42,298 nucleotides of DNA from Niastella sp. (GTDB taxonomy: Bacteria > Bacteroidota > Bacteroidia > Chitinophagales > Chitinophagaceae): positions 1 through 42,298 of the forward strand of contig JAGIBF010000071.1 in assembly GCA_017744515.1 (NCBI GenBank), read 5' to 3'. The position numbers and the translations under genes are program-made. Positions 25,583 through 34,678 of the stretch are shown piece by piece. The notes under the pieces were generated by a model. The model did no database searches, was not told the origin of the DNA, and saw only the letters and a program-made list of their open reading frames with translations. Positions within the stretch are counted from its first letter, which is position 1; every line of letters starts with the position of its first letter.

Positions 25583-27089
25583 AAAAGCATCTATAAGAAA
25601 GCACATGCCTGATATCTGCACCATATACTGAACCATCACCAGTGATCTCAAAACTCTTCACATATCCATTGGCATCATACACATAGTTCTTGAAATCTGA
25701 TACGTAGGCCGCGCCATCCGGATTACCATTGGCAAGAAAATCCTGCCAGGTCGACCTGGTAGGAACATTGGTCGAATTCAACCCAAAGTTGACGGCATTC
25801 TGGAATATCGTTAACTCTGTATTCGCATGGAAGGAGAGAAATCCTTTGGCAGACCTGGTAGCATCATACTGATAATCGATCACCGATTTTTCGCCAGAGG
25901 CATAAGACATGGTCACTTTAGTCAGGTTATTGGAAGTCCATGTATAGGAATACACCAGTACAGGGTTGCCAGGAGCGATGGCCAACGACAGGAAGGCCTC
26001 TTTCATATAGCCAGTTGGATAATACGTATAGGTAATGATCACTTCAAAGCTTGTATTGTCCGATGGATCTACATAACCATGGAACTCCTGTATCCTGCCA
26101 TTGGCATCCAGCACAAAATATTGATTAGCGTCTATATTGATTCTCGAAGTAACACGATTGATGTTAAATTCATTATCGATCGTGCCGCCAGTTTGGGACG
26201 AACTGTCGATCAATTGCGTTTTGATTACCTGGTTCTGTGCATTGAAGGTACTGGTGATGGCGCTGATCTTTGCACCATTCAGTGCATAACTGCCGATGTT
26301 ACTGATTATGCAGGTAGAAGGCGGAGGAGTTCCATTCAGCACTACTTCCCGCGCCGTGCAACTGCCATCAGTTATTGTGACACTGCCGGAAACAGTATCG
26401 GTAGCGCCTTCACAAACCGCCTTCCAGGTATAATTGCCGGGTGCCAGTGTAAAGAGTGCAGTACCGGCAGTACCGCAGGAAGGAGCGGCTGTCTGGAAGC
26501 TGGTGATGGTATCCTTTTGGCCATTTACAAAAGTCAGCAGGTTATTGCCACATCCCTGCTTTGCCCACAGCATCAGCTGGCCGGTGCCGGGTGGTGGCGG
26601 GGGGGTGGTAGCAAACTTCCCTGTGAACTTACCGGAAATGGTCTTTACATTACCGGCAGCGTCCTGCACCTCACCACTGAAAGTGCCGGTTACCCCTTCT
26701 CTATCGATCTTACTGATGGTTACAGAAAACTTATTGAGGGCCAGCGGGTCATTACTGTAGATGGCACTACCGCCGGAGATGTATTCGAAATATACTGCGG
26801 GCGTAGCGTAAGTGCCTGCAGTGATAGTGGTACCGTAGACCTCGAGGTAAAAATCATCCTGGAAGTTGGTAGAGGTTCCTTCCAGCACAAGCGCCGAAAC
26901 ACCCCCAATGGTGCTGTAATAGGCCGTATCCATCGGTCCCTTGAATTCAGTACTGCCTTCTTTAAATTCCCAGGCAGCCGCCCCTAAGGGAACACCACCG
27001 GTTTCCAGGCTTTTTTCTTTCTGGCACGAGGAAATAATCACCCCGGCCATTGCAGCCAGCAGCAGTAAATAGTTTTGTATTCGTTTCAT
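25581..27089 (-). CDS. Hypothetical lipoprotein
   Basis: A 502-residue lipoprotein: NYLLLLAAMAGVIISS leads to lipobox Cys22. Residues about 30-160 form a beta region (GAAAWEFKEGSTEFKGPMDT, GTFSGEVQDAAGNVKTISG) like the DUF6252-type domains of Bacteroidota lipoproteins. A Pro-rich linker (TPPPPPGTG) is followed by an Ig-like unit with WAKQGCGNN and GNYTWKAVCEG, then a C-terminal half with YD-like strands (VIITYTYYPTGYMKEAF, VIDYQYDATRSAKG). I chose the ATG at 27089 as it opens the signal peptide; 27116 is an in-frame alternative. Function is unknown. Confidence 0.8.
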   Translation of the reverse strand: MKRIQNYLLLLAAMAGVIISSCQKEKSLETGGVPLGAAAWEFKEGSTEFKGPMDTAYYSTIGGVSALVLEGTSTNFQDDFYLEVYGTTITAGTYATPAVYFEYISGGSAIYSNDPLALNKFSVTISKIDREGVTGTFSGEVQDAAGNVKTISGKFTGKFATTPPPPPGTGQLMLWAKQGCGNNLLTFVNGQKDTITSFQTAAPSCGTAGTALFTLAPGNYTWKAVCEGATDTVSGSVTITDGSCTAREVVLNGTPPPSTCIISNIGSYALNGAKISAITSTFNAQNQVIKTQLIDSSSQTGGTIDNEFNINRVTSRINIDANQYFVLDANGRIQEFHGYVDPSDNTSFEVIITYTYYPTGYMKEAFLSLAIAPGNPVLVYSYTWTSNNLTKVTMSYASGEKSVIDYQYDATRSAKGFLSFHANTELTIFQNAVNFGLNSTNVPTRSTWQDFLANGNPDGAAYVSDFKNYVYDANGYVKSFEITGDGSVYGADIRHVLSYRCF

Positions 27090-27169
27090 ATTCACGGGTT
27101 TAAATAGACCATTCACTGCCAGTCCTTTTTCCCGATCCTGCCCGTAGCTTATCGCGCCCTGCGAAATTT

Positions 27170-27218
27170 GCAGTCCCGCAGTCCAAAAGCCCGTAGCCCG
27201 AAACTCACAGCTCGCAGC
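27170..27218. repeat. Heptad array (AGCTGCG family, minus orientation)
   Basis: Units CAAAAGC, CCGTAGC, CCGAAAC, TCACAGC, TCGCAGC follow each other at 7-bp steps from 27184 to 27218, preceded by two CGCAGTC-like units. Read on the minus strand they are AGCTGCG, AGCTGTG, AGTTTCG, GGCTACG, GGCTTTT, the same family as at 5842 and 10902. It lies just after the lspA stop codon. Confidence 0.7.
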
Positions 27219-27223
27219 TTGTT

Positions 27224-27982
27224 CTATAATACTTGTACGGTGTCATTCACCGGAGAGTTGGTTTCCACCGAGGTACGCGGTTCTTCGTGGGGATGTTTTT
27301 TAAAAAAGCGACGTTGAAACAAAAGTATGACAATCACACCCACCGAAATGGATGCATCGGCAATATTAAATATGGGTGAAAAGAAGGTGAATCTTTCACC
27401 GCCCCAGAAGGGGATCCAGGAAGGCAGTGTCTTATTTTCAATGATCGGCACGTAGATCATGTCTACTACCTTACCATGTAAAAAGCTGGCATAGCCACCG
27501 CCCGGAGGGAACAGTACCGCTTTGGGCAGGTTATCATCGCTGGGAGAAAAGATCATACCGTAGAACATACTGTCGATCAGGTTGCCCAAAGCACCGGCAA
27601 AGATCATAGCTACACAAACAATAAAACCACGGTGATATTTCTTCTGTACAATACTGCGGATATAAAATACCCCGAAGATCACGGCCACCAGTCTGAACAG
27701 GGTCAACGCTATCTTGCCCCACTCGCCACCAAACTTCCAACCCCAGGCCATCCCTTCATTCTCGATGAAGAAAAGACGGAACCATCTGCCGAGCAATGGG
27801 ATCTGCTCACCATAATTCATCGAAGTCTTAACCCAGAACTTCAATATCTGGTCTATGGCTATAATACCTATTATAATTAAAGCGACGGTTCTGATCTTCA
27901 CCGGACAAAAAATTTTAGTTTTCAAAGATAAGGCATTCGTTGGGGAGTTCCGTAGGTAAGCCCTGTTGTTTTTACTCCTCAA
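27224..27982 (-). CDS. lspA: Lipoprotein signal peptidase (signal peptidase II)
   Basis: Inner-membrane aspartyl protease that cleaves the signal peptide of diacylated prolipoproteins. The two catalytic aspartates are in GNLIDSMFYG and FNIADASISVG. Four membrane segments are visible, starting VALIIIGIIAIDQILKFWV, with the family's ENEGMAWG motif in the first periplasmic region. At up to 252 residues it is longer than most proteobacterial enzymes because of an insertion (FSPSDDNLPKAVLFPPGGGY) and a polar tail, as usual in Bacteroidota. The ATG at 27982 overlaps the end of murF-alr by 11 nt; a GTG at 27901 just before the first membrane segment is a possible shorter start. Confidence 0.95.
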   Translation of the reverse strand: MRSKNNRAYLRNSPTNALSLKTKIFCPVKIRTVALIIIGIIAIDQILKFWVKTSMNYGEQIPLLGRWFRLFFIENEGMAWGWKFGGEWGKIALTLFRLVAVIFGVFYIRSIVQKKYHRGFIVCVAMIFAGALGNLIDSMFYGMIFSPSDDNLPKAVLFPPGGGYASFLHGKVVDMIYVPIIENKTLPSWIPFWGGERFTFFSPIFNIADASISVGVIVILLFQRRFFKKHPHEEPRTSVETNSPVNDTVQVL

Positions 27983-30470
27983 AATATACCCTTTTCACCC
28001 GTTGAGAAATACCCGTAAGCATCTCATAAGGAATAGTTTGAGCCCAATGAGCAACCTGGCTCACAGGCAGCTCGCGGCCAAATAATACCACCTCATCACC
28101 CTCCTGCACATGCGGAATATCCGTAATATCGATCATCACCATATCCATACATACCGTTCCCATCACCGGCGCCAGCATTCCCTGCACCCACATCTTGCCC
28201 ACTCCATTGCTCAGGTTGCGTGGATACCCATCAGCATAACCAATGCGCACTGTGGCAATGGTACTATTCCGGCCTACTACCCCCCTGCGCCCGTAACTCA
28301 CCGTTTCACCTTCCTTCAGGTGCTTGATCTGTGCGATGGTAGCCACGAGCGTGGACACTTCTTTCAATTCCAGCTTATGCGAATTGGCGCTGTCGATGCC
28401 ATACAAACCAATACCCAGACGCACCATGTCGAGCTGCAGATCAGGGTGCCGTGCAATACCAGCCGTATTAGCAATATGACGCAGGAAAGGATACGTTACA
28501 ATTTGCTGCAGTTTGCCCACCATCGAATGAAAGATAGCAGCCTGCTGCCTGGTAAACGCATCATGTTGCGCATCCTCACTGGCAGCAAGATGGCTGAACA
28601 CACTCTTCACCGTGAACGTATCACCCTTCAATACCTCCAGCAACACAGGCAATTCAGCAGGAGCAAAACCTAAACGGTTCATACCCGTCTCCAATTCGAT
28701 GTGTACCGGGAATTGCCGGATGCCTTCTTTTTTCAGGAAAGCTTCGAACGACAACAACAAACCGGGTGAATACAGATCAGGCTCAAGGTTATATTGCACC
28801 AGTACATCAAAAGTGGATTCATCGGCATTCATCACCATGATCGGTAGATTGATGCCCCCTCTGCGCAGCTCCACTCCTTCATCGGCGTAAGCCACTGCCA
28901 GGTAATCTACCTTATGAAACTGCAACGCATTCGCGATCTCATAACTGCCGCTGCCATAAGAGAACGCCTTCACCATCGCCATCAGTTTGGTAGAAGGCTG
29001 CAACAATTGCTGGTATTGCTTCAGGTTATGCGCCAGCGCATTCAGGTCGATCTCCAGCACCGTTTGATGCACCTTCTGCTCCAGCAGACGGTCGATCTGT
29101 TCAAACTCAAACACACGGGCGCCTTTCAGCAGTATCGCCTCATCCCTGAAGTTGAGTTGATGAAACTCTAATTTAAACGCCTCTACTGAAGGATAAAAAA
29201 GCAGCTCAGGAATAGAGGCCAGCCTGAAAATTCCCTGGTGCAGCACCATCTTATCACCAATACCGATCAACCGGCTTACACCACGCTGTGATAAAGCCTG
29301 CGCCACCTCCTTATACAACTCCTTTTCATTTCTTCCACTTTGCAGGATGTCCGACAGGATCACCGTCCTCCTTGCATGCTGTCGCTGTTGCGCCAGAAAA
29401 TCCAGCGCTATATTAAACGAACTAAGATCAGCGCTATAACTATCATTGATAATAGAACAATTATTCACTCCTTTCTTCATCTCCAGCCGCATGGCCACCG
29501 GCCCCAGCTGCAGCATTCTTTCAGCAATTGCTGCAGGAGGCAAACCAAGCTGCAGTAACACACACCAGCAGTGGATAGCATTCTCCACCGAAGCATCATC
29601 CGTAAATGGAATAGTAACGGAGATCGTTTGCTCCTTGTACAAAGCAGTGATCAGCGTAGTTCCGTTATCCTTGAAGATGGTAAGCACCTGCAACGTTGCT
29701 TCCGTTACCGTGCTCCAGTTGAATATTTCAAAACTACCTTTGCCGCCTTTATTGAATTGCTGCCACAAAGCCGCTACCCCTTCATTGATCTCAGGCGCAT
29801 CTTTACAATACACAAGCGCTTTAACATGGGTAAAAAGCCGCAGCTTTTCATTCACCTTTTGCCGCAGGTTCAGAAAGCCCTCACTGTGGGCCTCACCGAT
29901 ATTGGTAAAGATGCCGATGGTAGGCAGGATGATCTTTTGCAGCTTATCCATTTCACCCGATTGTGAAATGCCTGCTTCAAAAATGCCCAGCTCATGCGAC
30001 TCATTCATAGGCCACACGCTCAGCGGCACACCGATCTGGGAATTATAACTACGCGGGCTGCGGATGATCGAATACCGGTCGTCGAGCAATTGGTTCAACC
30101 ATTCCTTTACGATCGTTTTACCATTGCTGCCGGTAATGCCGATCACCGGAATGGAAAACAACTTACGGTGATGCGTTGCCAATAGTTGCAAAGCCTGCAA
30201 CACATCCTTTACTTCGATCACATTGGCATCAGGAATACCTGCCACATCTACCGGATCACTCACCACAAAATTGCGTACGCCCTTTTCATACAAGGGTACG
30301 ATAAAACTATGCCCGTCACGGCGGGGACCTTTGATGGCAAAGAACAAAGAAGATGCAGGAAAGATCAGCTTCCGGCTATCGATCAACAATTGCTCGATCG
30401 AAGCATTGGCATGCTGCTGCTGAAACTTACCCTTTACAATAGAAACAATATCTTCAATATGATACTTCAT
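27972..30470 (-). CDS. murF-alr: Bifunctional UDP-MurNAc-tripeptide:D-Ala-D-Ala ligase / alanine racemase
   Basis: An 832-residue fusion that makes D-alanine and adds D-Ala-D-Ala to the peptidoglycan precursor. The MurF half (about 1-455) has the ATP-binding GITGSNGKTIVKEW, FEAGISQSGEMDKL and NDSYSADLSSF. The Alr half (about 456-832) is a fold-type III PLP enzyme with catalytic Lys in MAMVKAFSYGSGSYE, GMNRLGF and the catalytic Tyr region RIGYADGYPRNLSNG. The fusion is characteristic of Bacteroidota. It overlaps lspA, giving a cell-envelope operon. Confidence 0.97.
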   Translation of the reverse strand: MKYHIEDIVSIVKGKFQQQHANASIEQLLIDSRKLIFPASSLFFAIKGPRRDGHSFIVPLYEKGVRNFVVSDPVDVAGIPDANVIEVKDVLQALQLLATHHRKLFSIPVIGITGSNGKTIVKEWLNQLLDDRYSIIRSPRSYNSQIGVPLSVWPMNESHELGIFEAGISQSGEMDKLQKIILPTIGIFTNIGEAHSEGFLNLRQKVNEKLRLFTHVKALVYCKDAPEINEGVAALWQQFNKGGKGSFEIFNWSTVTEATLQVLTIFKDNGTTLITALYKEQTISVTIPFTDDASVENAIHCWCVLLQLGLPPAAIAERMLQLGPVAMRLEMKKGVNNCSIINDSYSADLSSFNIALDFLAQQRQHARRTVILSDILQSGRNEKELYKEVAQALSQRGVSRLIGIGDKMVLHQGIFRLASIPELLFYPSVEAFKLEFHQLNFRDEAILLKGARVFEFEQIDRLLEQKVHQTVLEIDLNALAHNLKQYQQLLQPSTKLMAMVKAFSYGSGSYEIANALQFHKVDYLAVAYADEGVELRRGGINLPIMVMNADESTFDVLVQYNLEPDLYSPGLLLSFEAFLKKEGIRQFPVHIELETGMNRLGFAPAELPVLLEVLKGDTFTVKSVFSHLAASEDAQHDAFTRQQAAIFHSMVGKLQQIVTYPFLRHIANTAGIARHPDLQLDMVRLGIGLYGIDSANSHKLELKEVSTLVATIAQIKHLKEGETVSYGRRGVVGRNSTIATVRIGYADGYPRNLSNGVGKMWVQGMLAPVMGTVCMDMVMIDITDIPHVQEGDEVVLFGRELPVSQVAHWAQTIPYEMLTGISQRVKRVYFEE

Positions 30471-30483
30471 GATTTTTATTCAA

Positions 30484-30507
30484 TGTCAGCCTGAGCCTGT
30501 CGAAGGC
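30484..30507. repeat. CTTCGACAGGCTCAGG dispersed repeat, copy 2 (inverted)
   Basis: TGTCA followed by GCCTGAGCCTGTCGAAGGC is the reverse orientation of the element at 6614. The closing stem is GCCT/AGGC instead of CCCT/AGGG, so the outer pair has changed in a compensatory way. It lies between terC and murF-alr. Confidence 0.7.
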
Positions 30508-30520
30508 TTGTTTCAGGCCA

Positions 30521-31480
30521 TCAATGCAAGTCCCTGTCATGCCCTGCATCATGGCCGTTCTTTTCCCTGTTGGCCACAGCCACCGAGTACACCATGGAGG
30601 CAGCGATGCTTACCGCGATCACCAGCAACGAGGCCCATACCGGCACCTTTATATCGAAGTATTCGATCAGCATCTTCACACCGATAAAAATGAGCACAAA
30701 AGAAATACCCTGTTGCAGGTGACTGAATTTATCAACCGCGCCCTTCAGCAAGAAGAAAAGCGAACGCAACCCGAGAATGGCAAAAATATTACTGGTATAG
30801 ATCACCAGGATATGCCTGGAGATACCCATCACGGCAGGAATGGAATCCACCGCAAAAACAATATCGGTAGTAGCCAGCATGATCACCACTACAAACAACG
30901 ATGTATATACCCGTTTACCATCCACCTTCACAATGTAGCGGCCGCCAAAATCTTCCATGGTGATGGGTAAGAACTTTCTCAGCCATTTATACACCGGGCT
31001 GTCGGCCGGATTGTAATCTGCCTTATTATCATGCGTAAACATCTTGTAGCCCGTCCAGATCAGGAAAGCCCCGAAAATATACAACACCCAATGGAACCGT
31101 TCCACCAATTCAACACCCACTGTAATAAACAACACCCTGAACACGATGGCCATCAGGATGCCGATCAGCAGCACCCGGGCATAGAAATCCTCCTTGACAT
31201 AGAAAAAATTGAACAGCAGAATGAACACGAAGATGTTGTCGATGCTCAGGCTTTTCTCCATCAGGTAGGCGCTCACATATTCGAGCGCCATCTCCTTGCC
31301 CAGCTCAAACCAGATAAAAATGCCGAAGCTTAGGCCAAGGGCTACCCAGAACACACTTACCCAAAAAGCTTTCTTGAGCGATACATGCGTAGAACGTTTA
31401 CTGAAAAGGCCGAGGTCGATAATGATAGCCAATACCAGAACAATCCCAAAAACCAGGTAAGTGATTTGATCCCGTGTCAT
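30521..31480 (-). CDS. TerC/Alx family integral membrane protein
   Basis: A 319-residue inner-membrane protein with about eight or nine membrane segments. The TerC signature regions are visible: FSKRSTHVSLKKAFWVSVFW, EYVSAYLMEKSLSIDNIFVF with its intramembrane Asp, and the repeat-like ATTDIVFAVDSIPAVMGIS, again with an acidic pair in the membrane. Members are implicated in manganese/metal efflux and pH or tellurite stress; the E. coli relative is Alx. A TATCTTTG box on the minus strand (31501-31508) lies 20 nt upstream. It is separated from murF-alr by 50 nt containing a dispersed repeat. Confidence 0.93.
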   Translation of the reverse strand: MTRDQITYLVFGIVLVLAIIIDLGLFSKRSTHVSLKKAFWVSVFWVALGLSFGIFIWFELGKEMALEYVSAYLMEKSLSIDNIFVFILLFNFFYVKEDFYARVLLIGILMAIVFRVLFITVGVELVERFHWVLYIFGAFLIWTGYKMFTHDNKADYNPADSPVYKWLRKFLPITMEDFGGRYIVKVDGKRVYTSLFVVVIMLATTDIVFAVDSIPAVMGISRHILVIYTSNIFAILGLRSLFFLLKGAVDKFSHLQQGISFVLIFIGVKMLIEYFDIKVPVWASLLVIAVSIAASMVYSVAVANREKNGHDAGHDRDLH

Positions 31481-31500
31481 GCTGATTTACTTGATGGCAG

Positions 31501-31508
31501 CAAAGATA
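31501..31508 (-). promoter_or_regulatory. -7 box of the terC promoter
   Basis: On the minus strand TATCTTTG followed by C matches TAnnTTTG exactly and lies 20 nt before the terC ATG. No clear -33 element is seen. Confidence 0.45.
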
Positions 31509-31523
31509 GGGGACTCCAACTCT

Positions 31524-33239
31524 CTACTGGTATTTCCGCTTCCTTACTGTTTGATAAATAAAACCAAAAAGTACTACCAGCAAAACAGGTACCCCGATAT
31601 TGATCAATTGCCATTGGGATTTCTCATTTTCCACCTTTTCAGGGTCGAGCAGGCGGAGCGTATAATCCTTGGACCTTGTTTCGAGGATGCCGGAGGGATT
31701 CACAAGGTATTCGATACAATTGAGGATGAAATCCCTGTTCGCGTATTGATAATTGGTAAATTGGTTGAAGCCCATGGGAAGCGGTCCCTGTTGTTGCGAA
31801 AACACATTCGTAGCAATATCCGCGTCGGAGATCACGATCATCTTATTATCATCTTCCGAAGTAGCCCGGAAAGGCTGCTTGTAAACACCAGCCAACGTAT
31901 CCATTGTAGCCTGCGATAACCGGTTGGTAAACAGGGAAGAGAACCGGCCTTCCAGCAACATGGCCACCGGAATATTCGCTTTGTTGAAAGTCTTCAGGTC
32001 TTCTTCCGTTTTCACGCTGTTGAGCGATACAATAGCCGGTGTGCTGAGCGTACGGGCATTGGACGAGGTAGCCAGCAACACGGTTTTGCGTACGCCTGTC
32101 GCTTTTACCGTATCGATCGAATTGGGGAACATAGACAACACCAGGTCCATATTCTTGGAAATGGGATGTCCTGTATAAGAAGATAGCAGCGGAAAGTAAG
32201 GCCAGTCCTGAAGCTCCATCTGCGGCTTATCACCCATATTACCTACCACCAGCGGCAGGCGGTCGCATTGCAGGTCTTGCACCAGGTCGGGATTAATACG
32301 TACCCCATAGCGGAACAACTGATCGTCGAGATTCAGCCCAAAATCAAAGGCCACAAAATCACTTTGCTTGCGCATCAGACTGTCGAGGCTGGCATCCAGC
32401 TTATCGAGCAGCCAGATCACCTTACCGCCATGCATGATATATTGATCGATCTTCAGCTTCTGCGCATCGGTAAACTTCACAGTAGGTTTCATGATCACGA
32501 TGGCATTGAAGTAGGCGGGGATCACCGGCACACTGTCGATGGGAACGAAACCAAAGCCATAATTATCCATCAGTGTTCCCTGAATCAGGTCATACACATT
32601 ATAGGTCCTCGGCTCGCCATTATTCAGCAAATAGCCTACGGCAGGTACCTTGTCGGCTGAGATCTTCTGAATGGCATGTGCCAGTTTATATTCCAACAAC
32701 GCTTCTGCATTGTTAAGCGTGCTGAAAGGATCGCCATCCGATACTTTAGAGCTTTGTAAAAAATCAACCGGGATGATCTTATTGCCGATCGTTACCAGCG
32801 CACCGGGAAAAAGGTAACGCTGCTCTTCTCCCTCTCCTTCCTTCACTTTTACCCGCACATTGGTAGGCTTAAGGCCCATGCGCATCAGCGAGTCCATGGA
32901 AAAAGCGCCGGTAGTATCACCCTGGTTGCCGGGCTTTTGAAATTTGTATATAATATTAGCTTTGCCGGCTTCTTTGAACTCCTGCAACAACTCCCGGGCA
33001 CTGTTTGACAGCCTCCTGAAGCCCGCCGGCATGTTGTCGCCTTCCAGCAACACCGTCACCGTTACCGGCACTTTCAGTTCATGCAACAATTTTTTAGTAG
33101 GAGCAGAAAGTGTATACCGCTTTTCCTGGGTAAGGTCCAGCCGGAAATGAACCAACGTAGCGAGATAATTAATACCCACCAGCACGATCAACAAGGATAG
33201 CCACCAATATTTCGAGGCAAGAAGTTTTTTCATATTCAA
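31524..33239 (-). CDS. gldG: Gliding-motility ABC transporter auxiliary protein GldG
   Basis: A 571-residue protein with an N-terminal membrane segment (WWLSLLIVLVGINYLATLV) and a C-terminal one (LINIGVPVLLVVLFGFIYQ), with a large extracytoplasmic part between (ABC_transp_aux type). Family stretches are FRLDLTQEKRYTLSAPTKKLL, LEGDNMPAGFRRLSNSARELL and GGKVIWLLDKLDASLDSL. GldG with GldF and the ATPase GldA is needed for gliding in Flavobacterium johnsoniae and is conserved in T9SS-bearing relatives. It follows gldF by 42 nt; gldA is not in the window. Confidence 0.95.
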   Translation of the reverse strand: MNMKKLLASKYWWLSLLIVLVGINYLATLVHFRLDLTQEKRYTLSAPTKKLLHELKVPVTVTVLLEGDNMPAGFRRLSNSARELLQEFKEAGKANIIYKFQKPGNQGDTTGAFSMDSLMRMGLKPTNVRVKVKEGEGEEQRYLFPGALVTIGNKIIPVDFLQSSKVSDGDPFSTLNNAEALLEYKLAHAIQKISADKVPAVGYLLNNGEPRTYNVYDLIQGTLMDNYGFGFVPIDSVPVIPAYFNAIVIMKPTVKFTDAQKLKIDQYIMHGGKVIWLLDKLDASLDSLMRKQSDFVAFDFGLNLDDQLFRYGVRINPDLVQDLQCDRLPLVVGNMGDKPQMELQDWPYFPLLSSYTGHPISKNMDLVLSMFPNSIDTVKATGVRKTVLLATSSNARTLSTPAIVSLNSVKTEEDLKTFNKANIPVAMLLEGRFSSLFTNRLSQATMDTLAGVYKQPFRATSEDDNKMIVISDADIATNVFSQQQGPLPMGFNQFTNYQYANRDFILNCIEYLVNPSGILETRSKDYTLRLLDPEKVENEKSQWQLINIGVPVLLVVLFGFIYQTVRKRKYQ

Positions 33240-33241
33240 GA

Positions 33242-33258
33242 AAAACCTGCAAGGTTTT
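33242..33258. repeat. Short hairpin AAAACCT-GCA-AGGTTTT between gldF and gldG
   Basis: A perfect 7-bp stem with a 3-nt loop in the 42-nt gap of the gldF-gldG operon. It may be a weak processing or attenuation signal. Confidence 0.5.
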
Positions 33259-33281
33259 ATTGATACTGATTATGGATTCGT

Positions 33282-34004
33282 TTATCGTTTCAACAGGTTC
33301 CTTCCCGTAAACACCAGGAAAAAGCCGATCACACTCAGGAAATAAATAATATCGCGGCTATCCACTACTCCACGGCTCACGCTGCGGTAATGAAAATCGA
33401 TGCCGGCCATCTCCACATAATAGTCTGCCCCCGCTTCCAGTGCCGGAATGCGGCTGATGGCATTGAAGCCACTATATAGAATAAAACACACAAAAGCACT
33501 GACAATAAAGGCCACCACCGCATTATTGGTAAAGCTGCTGCAGCAGATGCCAATGGCCACAAAGACCCCTACCAGGAAAATAAGGCCGATATAGGAACCG
33601 AGGATGGCGCCGGTATCGATGCTGCCCGTTTCGGACAGGCGCAGGATGGTAAAAATATAAACGAGCGTGGGTAGCAGGGCGATCAGCACCACCAGCAGGG
33701 AGCCAAAATACTTACCCCCCACCACCTGCCACCGGCTGAGCGGTTTGGTCTGTAGGATCTCGAACGTACCCCCTTTAAACTCGTCGGCAAAGCTGCGCAT
33801 GGTAATGGCAGGGATGAGCAGCAATAGTATCCAGGGCGCTAATTCAAAAAACTTATCAAGTGTAGCGTAACCAAAATCAAGGATATTGGTATCAGGAAAT
33901 ACAAAAAGGAACAAGCCATTCAAAAGAAGGAACACCACGATGGCGATATACCCGGTAAGGCTACTGAAGAACTGACGAAACTCTTTTTTACAAACAGGCC
34001 ACAT
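33282..34004 (-). CDS. gldF: Gliding-motility ABC transporter permease GldF
   Basis: A 240-residue ABC-2-type permease with six membrane segments. It starts MWPVCKKEFRQFFSSLTGYIA and has the typical FADEFKGGTFEILQTKPLSRWQVVGGKYFG-type loop (quoted in part: SFADEFKGGTFEIL), followed by the hydrophobic SYIGLIFLVGVFVAIGICCS. It forms the membrane channel of the GldA-GldF-GldG transporter. First gene of the gldFG operon. A TATTTTCG box on the minus strand (34010-34017) sits only about 5 nt before the start codon, so the leader would be very short. Confidence 0.95.
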   Translation of the reverse strand: MWPVCKKEFRQFFSSLTGYIAIVVFLLLNGLFLFVFPDTNILDFGYATLDKFFELAPWILLLLIPAITMRSFADEFKGGTFEILQTKPLSRWQVVGGKYFGSLLVVLIALLPTLVYIFTILRLSETGSIDTGAILGSYIGLIFLVGVFVAIGICCSSFTNNAVVAFIVSAFVCFILYSGFNAISRIPALEAGADYYVEMAGIDFHYRSVSRGVVDSRDIIYFLSVIGFFLVFTGRNLLKR

Positions 34005-34196
34005 GCGTACGAAAATAAGAGATTATACCTATAAAAAAAGAAATGCTTAATGGAGTGATTTTCGAAAGAAGGATTTCCCTAAATTCGCTTTCTCCCTACA
34101 CAAAAAATCCATTCCCTACTGTTAACTGATTGTGATTATTAACGCTTTAGCCATACATATATTTTACACAGATAACCATAACCTACTGCAACAAAG

Positions 34197-34226
34197 ACTC
34201 TCCGCCCGGAGAGTTTTTGCGTTTTT
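34197..34226 (+). terminator. Orphan plus-strand intrinsic terminator
   Basis: ACTCTCC-GCCC-GGAGAGT is a perfect 7-bp stem with a 4-nt loop, followed by TTTTGCGTTTTT. No plus-strand gene lies between it and the divergent gldF start. It therefore ends either a short untranslated RNA or an attenuated leader. TATATTTT at 34158-34165 is a weak candidate -7 box for such a transcript. Confidence 0.7.
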
Positions 34227-34257
34227 GACGTTTCACAAGATTTTGTCCAGTGTTTAC

Positions 34258-34632
34258 AGAGACATTATAGAGACCTTTCAGAGACCATATAGAGACTTTA
34301 CAGAGACCCTGCTCCCTATTAGTCTCGTACATTGCCCCAACCTGCCCTGTACCGGGGCCCCACCAGATAGCTACCTGATTCTACTTTCAACCTTTCCGGA
34401 GCCGTCCAGAGTGGTACCGGAGTGGCAGCCTAATGGGTGTTGAGTGGTCAGGGAGTTGCCTGGGAATGGCCTGGGTATTGCCTGAGAGTGGTCTAAAACC
34501 TATGTGTATATGTAGAGCATCCCCTGAGAATACCCAGGCAATGTTCAGAGAATCCCTCTACCATTCCACTACCATCCCACTACCAGTCTACGCGGCTTAC
34601 ACTACAACCCCAGTACAATCCTGTCCGGATTA
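34258..34632. repeat. Degenerate array with a strict 11-bp period
   Basis: About 34 consecutive 11-bp units keep one phase. Block 1 (34258-34312): five units beginning AGAGAC. Block 2 (34313-34400): loose CCnCTACCnGn units. Block 3 (34412-34499): eight units of consensus TGGYCTGGGAG, such as TTGCCTGGGAA, TGGCCTGGGTA, TTGCCTGAGAG. Block 4 (34522-34554) is the reverse complement of block 3, and block 5 (34555-34620) has CCTCTACCATT, CCACTACCATC, CCACTACCAGT. Eleven is not a multiple of three, so this is not a coding repeat. Confidence 0.75.
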
Positions 34633-34678
34633 ATCAACAAGCAGTTATATAGCCTTAAAAAAATAAATCCTGCCCCTC

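Noticed and set aside
25827..26987. 386-codon plus-strand ORF
   Set aside because: It lies wholly antisense to a lipoprotein gene with a clear signal peptide and coherent domains; its product has no recognisable motif and an odd composition. It is a shadow of the minus-strand gene.
34132..34443. 103-codon plus-strand ORF over the 11-bp array
   Set aside because: The apparent repeat YRDIIETF/YRDFTETL is only the consequence of the 11-bp period (33 nt = 11 codons). It crosses a strong terminator and has no plausible start signal.
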